Source of the DNA: UMGS1474 sp050946775
Lineage (GTDB): Bacteria > Bacillota > Clostridia > Oscillospirales > Acutalibacteraceae
Length of the DNA: 11,478 bases
NCBI GenBank assembly: GCA_050946775.1
Contig: JBMNVL010000060.1
Coordinates: 1-11,478 of the forward strand
Direction: 5' to 3'
In this document: piece by piece, positions 7,275 to 11,478 of the stretch
Position numbering within the stretch: position 1 is the first letter of the stretch
Layout of the letters: every line of letters begins with the position of its first letter
Notes under the pieces: generated by a model
Databases searched by the model: none
Told to the model about the DNA's origin: nothing
What the model saw: only the letters and a program-made list of their open reading frames with translations
Program-made: the position numbers and the translations under genes

Positions 7275-8933
7275 ATGGTTAGTGAAGCTATCAAAAAAGG
7301 CCCGCAAAACGCCCCTCACCGCGCCCTGTTCCACGCTCTGGGGATGACGCAGGAGGAGATTGACCGTCCTTTGGTGGGGATCGTCAGCTCCTATAACGAG
7401 ATCGTTCCCGGGCATATGAACATCGACAAGATCGTCGAAGCGGTGCGCATCGGCGTGGCGATGGCGGGCGGAAATCCCGTCGTGTTCCCGGCCATTGCGG
7501 TCTGCGACGGCATTGCCATGGGCCACAAGGGGATGAAGTATTCCCTCGTCACCCGCGATCTGATCGCCGATTCCACCGAAGCGATGGCGTTGGCGCACGG
7601 GTTTGACGCGCTGGTGATGGTGCCCAACTGCGACAAAAACGTCCCCGGTCTGCTGATGGCGGCGGCGCGGCTGAATCTGCCGACCGTCTTCGTCAGCGGC
7701 GGCCCAATGCTGGCCGGCCACGTTGACGGCGGCAAAACCAGCTTTTCCTCCATTTCCGAGGCGGTCGGTCAGTTTAACGCCGGTAAGATCACCCTGGAAA
7801 AACTGCAGGAATACGAATGCAAAACCTGTCCCACCTGCGGCTCCTGCTCGGGGATGTACACCGCCAACTCCATGAACTGCCTTACCGAGGCGCTTGGTAT
7901 GGGCCTGCGGGGCAACGGTACGATCCCGGCGGTCTATTCCCGGCGGATCGAGCTGGCCAAACACGCCGGCATGGCGGTGATGGAGATGCTCAAAAAGGAT
8001 ATCCGTCCCCGCGACATCATGACCCGCGAGGCGTTTGACAACGCCCTGACGGTGGATATGGCGCTGGGCTGCTCCACCAACAGCATGCTGCATCTGCCGG
8101 CCATCGCCCACGAGTGCGGCATCGAGATCGACCTCGACATTGCCAACGAGATCAGCAAAAAGACTCCCAACCTCTGTCATTTGGCTCCCGCCGGGCGCAC
8201 CTACGTCGAGGAGCTTGACGAGGCCGGCGGCGTATACGCCGTGATGAACGAGCTAAACAAAAAAGGACTTTTGCATACCGATTGCCTGACCGTCACCGGC
8301 AAAACGGTGGGCGAGAACATCGAAAATGCGTATAACCTCGATCCCGCCGTCATCCGCCCGATCGACGATCCCTACAGCGAAACCGGCGGTATCGCCGTGC
8401 TGCGGGGCAATCTCGCGCCCGACGGCTGCGTGGTCAAACGTTCCGCCGTGGCGCCCGAAATGCTGGTGCACGAAGGCCCGGCGCGGGTGTTTGAGTGTGA
8501 GGAGGACGCCCAGGCGGCCATCAACGCCGGGCAGATCCATCCCGGCGACGTGGTGGTTATCCGCTACGAAGGCCCCAAGGGCGGCCCGGGTATGCGGGAA
8601 ATGCTCAATCCCACCTCGGCCATCATGGGGATGGGGCTGGGCAGCAGCGTGGCGCTGATTACCGACGGCCGGTTTTCCGGCGCTACCCGCGGTGCCTGCA
8701 TCGGCCACGTCTCGCCCGAAGCGGCCAGCGGCGGCGTTATCGGTGTGGTGAAGGAAGGGGATATCATCTCCATCAATATTCCTCAATACAAACTGGAACT
8801 GAAGATTTCCGATGAAGAACTGCGGGAGCGGATGGCGAACTTCACCCCCAAGACCAAGGAACTGTCGGGCTATCTCAAACGGTACGCGGCGCTGGTGTCC
8901 AGCGGCGCTACCGGCGCGAGGCTGAACGGATGA
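7275..8933 (+). CDS. ilvD: Dihydroxy-acid dehydratase
   Basis: This iron-sulfur enzyme dehydrates 2,3-dihydroxyisovalerate and 2,3-dihydroxy-3-methylvalerate to the oxo acids that are transaminated to valine and isoleucine. The 552 residues are full length for the IlvD/Edd family. Cluster cysteines are visible at Cys119 (VPNCDKNVPG) and Cys191 (SCSGMYTANSM), the latter in a Cys-rich run with Cys182, Cys185 and Cys188. The position that carries the first cysteine in [2Fe-2S] homologues is Gly46 here (SYNEIVPGHMN), as in E. coli IlvD, so an oxygen-labile [4Fe-4S] cluster is expected. The ATG at 7275 follows GAGGTG (7264-7269) at 5 nt. The stop overlaps the start of the downstream ATPase gene in an ATGA motif, indicating translational coupling. 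Confidence 0.97.
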   Translation: MVSEAIKKGPQNAPHRALFHALGMTQEEIDRPLVGIVSSYNEIVPGHMNIDKIVEAVRIGVAMAGGNPVVFPAIAVCDGIAMGHKGMKYSLVTRDLIADSTEAMALAHGFDALVMVPNCDKNVPGLLMAAARLNLPTVFVSGGPMLAGHVDGGKTSFSSISEAVGQFNAGKITLEKLQEYECKTCPTCGSCSGMYTANSMNCLTEALGMGLRGNGTIPAVYSRRIELAKHAGMAVMEMLKKDIRPRDIMTREAFDNALTVDMALGCSTNSMLHLPAIAHECGIEIDLDIANEISKKTPNLCHLAPAGRTYVEELDEAGGVYAVMNELNKKGLLHTDCLTVTGKTVGENIENAYNLDPAVIRPIDDPYSETGGIAVLRGNLAPDGCVVKRSAVAPEMLVHEGPARVFECEEDAQAAINAGQIHPGDVVVIRYEGPKGGPGMREMLNPTSAIMGMGLGSSVALITDGRFSGATRGACIGHVSPEAASGGVIGVVKEGDIISINIPQYKLELKISDEELRERMANFTPKTKELSGYLKRYAALVSSGATGARLNG

Positions 8934-10105
8934 ACGGCGCGCTTTTGGACCGCTTGACGGTTTTTCACCGGTTGGCAGACGATCCGGTACTGGCGGCGTT
9001 GCGCGCGTTTTACGCCGCGCCGTCGGCGGCGGCTTACACGGCCGTTGCGGCGGCGCTGTACGATACCGGCACGGCGTGCTTGAGTGATCATATCCGGGAT
9101 CTGGTGGATACCGACGACAACGCCTATATCCGGCTGCTGGCGAAAGGGGATACCCCGTCGTCCACCATGCGCCGGGCGGTGGACGCCGATCTGGCCGTTC
9201 TGCAGATGGTCGCCGATCTGACTCCCGCCGAACTGCAGGCGGCGTTTGACGCCGACGGCTTTTTGCCCGAATGGGACAACCTGCCGCTGGATCTGCTGCA
9301 GCGGTATCATTCCCGCGCGGCGGCGGTCGGCCGGTACGGCTATGGCGATTACGCCAAATATCCCATGTTTACCTTGAGCGACGAAGGCCGCATCCTGCCG
9401 GTGCAGTATCCCGACCCGGTGCGGCTGTCGGATCTGGCGGGGTACGCCCGGGAAAAGGCAATCATCCTGACCAACACCCGGGCACTGCTCGAGGGCAAGC
9501 CGGCGGCGAATATGCTGCTCACCGGCGACGCCGGCACCGGCAAATCCTCCACCGTCAAGGCGGTGGTCAACGAGCTGCGGGACGAGGGACTGCGGATCCT
9601 CGAGATCCGCAAGGAGCAGCTCCACCTGATCCCGGCGGTGATGGACGAGCTGGCGGTCAATCCGCTGAAATTCATCGTTTTCATCGACGACCTCTCCTTC
9701 GCCCGGGACGACGACAACTTCGGCGCTCTCAAGGCGATTTTGGAGGGATCGGTGGCGGCCAAGTCGAACAACGTGGTCATCTACGCCACCAGCAACCGCC
9801 GGCATCTGGTGCGGGAAACCTTCTCCGAACGGGACGGAGACGACGTCCATCTCAACGACACCCTGCAGGAGATCGTCTCGTTGTCGGAGCGGTTCGGCAT
9901 CCGGGTCACCTTCCAGCGGCCGGACAAAGCGGCCTATCTCGCCATCGTCCGGGAACTGGTGGAGGCGCGGGGCATCGCCTACGATCCCCACAAGCTGGAA
10001 ATCGCGGCCGAACGGTTTGCCCTTACCCGGGGCACCCGCTCTCCCCGCGCGGCCAAGCATTTCGCCGACAGTCTCCTTACCGGCTCGGCTGAGGAAATCC
10101 AATAA
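8930..10105 (+). CDS. DUF815-type AAA+ ATPase, function unknown
   Basis: This is a 391-residue P-loop ATPase. The N-terminal ~180 residues are Ala- and Leu-rich, probably helical, and contain no motif I recognise. The AAA+ core has Walker A GDAGTGKSS (Gly199-Lys205-Ser206), Walker B FIVFIDDLSF (248-257, with Asp253-Asp254) and the sensor-1 region YATSNRRHLVRETF starting at Tyr285, followed by DTLQEIVSLSERFGIRVTF. That motif set is characteristic of the DUF815 family of Firmicutes. No signal peptide or membrane segment is apparent, so it is probably cytosolic. No role is established for the family. Its ATG overlaps the ilvD stop by 4 nt and a terminator follows, so it is the last gene of the operon. 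A link to the amino acid pathway is inference from position only. It is also possible that it merely shares the transcript. Confidence 0.85.
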   Translation: MNGALLDRLTVFHRLADDPVLAALRAFYAAPSAAAYTAVAAALYDTGTACLSDHIRDLVDTDDNAYIRLLAKGDTPSSTMRRAVDADLAVLQMVADLTPAELQAAFDADGFLPEWDNLPLDLLQRYHSRAAAVGRYGYGDYAKYPMFTLSDEGRILPVQYPDPVRLSDLAGYAREKAIILTNTRALLEGKPAANMLLTGDAGTGKSSTVKAVVNELRDEGLRILEIRKEQLHLIPAVMDELAVNPLKFIVFIDDLSFARDDDNFGALKAILEGSVAAKSNNVVIYATSNRRHLVRETFSERDGDDVHLNDTLQEIVSLSERFGIRVTFQRPDKAAYLAIVRELVEARGIAYDPHKLEIAAERFALTRGTRSPRAAKHFADSLLTGSAEEIQ

Positions 10106-10114
10106 TCCACATTC

Positions 10115-10153
10115 AAACGGCGGACGGAGCAATAAGCTCTGTCCGCCGTTTTT
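10115..10153 (+). terminator. Rho-independent terminator of the operon
   Basis: AACGGCGGACGGAGC (10116-10130) pairs with GCTCTGTCCGCCGTT (10136-10150) around an AATAA loop, with one G-T wobble; an A10115-T10151 pair extends the stem to 16 bp. TTTTT (10149-10153) follows at the 3' side and more T-rich sequence lies beyond. It begins 10 nt after the ATPase stop codon. On the minus strand only TTT follows the stem, so it may also act weakly for the converging kinase gene. Confidence 0.92.
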
Positions 10154-10170
10154 GTCGTTTGATTCTTTCT

Positions 10171-10890
10171 TTACAGCGCCTTTTTCAGCTTGTCCACGCT
10201 GGGATAGCGGTCGTTGGGGTTGACGTGCGTGCACCGGCGCACGATCCGCCCGGCCCGGCCGGCGGCCATCTGGTCGCTGGGATGGCGACCGGTCAGCATC
10301 ACGTTGAGCAGCACGCCTACGGCGTAAACGTCCGCGCGGGCGTCGCTGGAGGCGATCCCCATTTGTTCGGGTGAAGCATAGCCGATGGTGCCCAGTACCT
10401 CGGTGTCCCGCCGCCCGGCGGTGGTTTTTCGCGAGGCGTTGAAATCGATCAACGTTGTCCGTCCGTTTTTGTCGACCATCACGTTTTCCGGCTTGACATC
10501 CCGGTGAACGAAACCCCGCCGGTGCAGGATCGAAAGCGCGTCGCAGACGGCTGATACGACTCGCTTGGCGCCGCGATACCGGTACAGACCGCTTTCCATC
10601 ACGTCCGCGACGGTCATGCCGTCCAAGAACTCCTCCCAAACGATCTGCCCGTCATCCAGCGTAACGGCATCGTAAATCAGCGGCAGGTGAGGCGATTGCA
10701 GCCGCACCAGCGTTTCATACGCGGCGATCGGCTTTGGCAGACTGTGGACGACCAGATCCCGCCCCAGCGTTTTATGCCTCACCCGCAGCGTTTGGCAGCC
10801 GTTTTTATCCGCCAGCACCTCAACCAAACGATAGGTCTGCCAAATCTGTTCGATATAGCTTTCGCGTGTTGTAGGCGTTTGTTTATTCAT
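10171..10890 (-). CDS. Hanks-type Ser/Thr protein kinase-like protein, minimal catalytic domain
   Basis: The 239-residue protein is almost entirely a eukaryotic-type kinase domain, with no membrane segment or sensor domain. The catalytic loop HRDVKPENVMV (His129, Asp131, Lys133, Asn136) is complete. The metal-binding motif reads DFN (Asp149-Asn151) rather than DFG, a variant I recall from clostridial kinases. LGTIGYASPEQ (166-176) is the activation/P+1 segment, and DARADVYAVGVLLNVMLTG (183-201) is the helix F region. In contrast the N-lobe is divergent: no GxGxxG loop is seen, and the position of the invariant VAIK lysine appears to be His49 (LVVHSL). It could be an active atypical kinase or a pseudokinase. 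Its ATG lies within the last codons of the upstream LRR gene (8-nt overlap), with GAGGA about 11 nt upstream. It converges on the amino acid operon. Confidence 0.85.
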   Translation of the reverse strand: MNKQTPTTRESYIEQIWQTYRLVEVLADKNGCQTLRVRHKTLGRDLVVHSLPKPIAAYETLVRLQSPHLPLIYDAVTLDDGQIVWEEFLDGMTVADVMESGLYRYRGAKRVVSAVCDALSILHRRGFVHRDVKPENVMVDKNGRTTLIDFNASRKTTAGRRDTEVLGTIGYASPEQMGIASSDARADVYAVGVLLNVMLTGRHPSDQMAAGRAGRIVRRCTHVNPNDRYPSVDKLKKAL

Positions 10891-11478
10891 AGCCGTTCCA
10901 TTCCTCGTAGCGCGCGTCGTAATAGGCGGCGCAATTGCGATAATAGCGGAAATTGCGGTCGCTGCAGGAGGTGGAGCAATGGATCGTCAGCGTCGCGCCG
11001 CGGCGTGACGGATCGGCAAAGGCGTTCGGATCGGTATAAATCGCGTTGCCGCAAAAATAAATGTCGCTCATCTGATAGCAGTTGCCAAAGGCGTTTTCCC
11101 AAATGGTACGCACGCCGGCCGGCACGACTACTTCCTTGACCCGCGCGCCGGCTCTGTCGCCGCAAAACGCCAGCCCCATGATCGCGATCACCGTTTTGCC
11201 GTCGATCTTGTCGGGGATCACGTATACGCCGTCGGACGCTGCCGCGGCAACGCCGGTGATCACGACGGCGTCGTCCGGCGGATCGTACAGAGCGTTGAAA
11301 TCGTCGCCTCTGGCGGCGGCGCGGTATTGAAAGACCGCGCCGGATGCCGCGGCCGCTTTCGTCGTGGAAGCGACGGTGGCTTTGGTGGTGGCTTTGGTTC
11401 GCGTCGTGGTGGAAGCGGCCGTCGGGGTCGATATGGCGGCGGCTTTGGTGGTCAAACCGGAGCTGCCGCGGGCAAAGG
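10883..11478 (-). CDS. Surface-type protein with Thr/Ala/Lys-rich linker and BspA-like leucine-rich repeats (5' end outside window)
   Basis: The frame is open to the right edge, so the N-terminus is missing; 197 residues are visible. The first ~45 are a low-complexity Thr/Ala/Lys/Ser linker (about 11342-11478). Next comes a divergent stretch (FQYRAAARGDDFNALYDPP) and then BspA-type leucine-rich repeat units: VYVIPDKIDGKTVIAIMGLAF, followed by VKEVVVPAGVRTIWENAFGNC and DIYFCGNAIYTDPNAFAD. The last unit is TIHCSTSCSDRNFRYY. Six cysteines occur in the C-terminal half, compatible with an exported protein. Such linkers in clostridial proteins usually join an N-terminal signal or membrane segment to an extracellular domain, so an exported or membrane-anchored protein is inferred; the anchor itself is not visible. 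A TTG at 11455 is in frame but lies inside the linker and is not a credible start. The stop overlaps the kinase start, suggesting a shared transcript. Ligand and function are unknown. Confidence 0.75.
   Translation of the reverse strand, partial: FARGSSGLTTKAAAISTPTAASTTTRTKATTKATVASTTKAAAASGAVFQYRAAARGDDFNALYDPPDDAVVITGVAAAASDGVYVIPDKIDGKTVIAIMGLAFCGDRAGARVKEVVVPAGVRTIWENAFGNCYQMSDIYFCGNAIYTDPNAFADPSRRGATLTIHCSTSCSDRNFRYYRNCAAYYDARYEEWNGYE

Noticed and set aside
8870..10639. 589-codon minus-strand frame spanning the ATPase and part of the kinase
   Set aside because: It runs through a terminator and overlaps both the plus-strand ATPase and the minus-strand kinase in another frame. Its composition is Arg/Gly/Gln/His-rich with no domain.
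1..11478. CRISPR arrays, tRNA/rRNA genes, insertion sequences, integrase or attachment sites
   Set aside because: None were seen on either strand. The only repetitive stretch is the Thr/Ala/Lys codon repeat at about 11342-11478, which is part of a coding sequence.
11342..11478. The repetitive GGTGGCTTTGGT-like DNA as a tandem repeat element
   Set aside because: On the minus strand it reads as imperfect Thr/Ala/Lys codons within an open frame, so it is best explained as a protein linker.

Overview
The window is a GC-rich (roughly 60% by eye) bacterial chromosome segment. It is dominated by a plus-strand branched-chain amino acid operon in the order leuA (5' end cut off by the window) - leuC - leuD - leuB - ilvB - ilvN - ilvC - ilvD, followed by a gene for a DUF815-type AAA+ ATPase. 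A strong intrinsic terminator closes the run at about 10115-10153. Two minus-strand genes converge on it: a small Hanks-type protein kinase-like gene, and upstream of that a cell-surface type gene (Thr/Ala/Lys-rich linker plus BspA-like leucine-rich repeats) that runs off the right edge.

The organism is most likely an anaerobic Firmicute of the class Clostridia (Oscillospiraceae/Ruminococcaceae-like). This is inferred from four things: the DUF815 ATPase, the DFN-type kinase, the Thr/Lys-rich linker joined to BspA repeats, and an IlvD that lacks the first cluster cysteine of the oxygen-tolerant [2Fe-2S] enzymes. No rRNA or other phylogenetic marker is present, so the placement is tentative.

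Layout: 2-1075 leuA; 1088-2347 leuC; 2349-2834 leuD; 2845-3927 leuB; 3958-5625 ilvB; 5627-6130 ilvN; 6188-7204 ilvC; 7275-8933 ilvD; 8930-10105 ATPase; terminator; 10171-10890 kinase (minus); 10883-11478 LRR protein (minus, partial). Most junctions are 1-30 nt or overlap. Only the gaps before ilvC (57 nt) and before ilvD (70 nt) are longer, and each holds an RNA hairpin. No stretch longer than 300 bases lacks a gene.

Together IlvBN, IlvC and IlvD convert pyruvate (or pyruvate plus 2-oxobutyrate) to 2-oxoisovalerate (or 3-methyl-2-oxopentanoate). LeuA, LeuCD and LeuB extend 2-oxoisovalerate to 2-oxoisocaproate. The final transaminase (ilvE) and threonine deaminase (ilvA) are not in the window, and the operon promoter and any leader control lie upstream of it.

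The central part is ordinary metabolism. The points worth a second look are the uncharacterised ATPase translationally coupled to ilvD, the kinase-like protein with altered ATP-site residues overlapping a surface LRR gene, the two intercistronic hairpins, and the atypical cofactor loop of IlvC.
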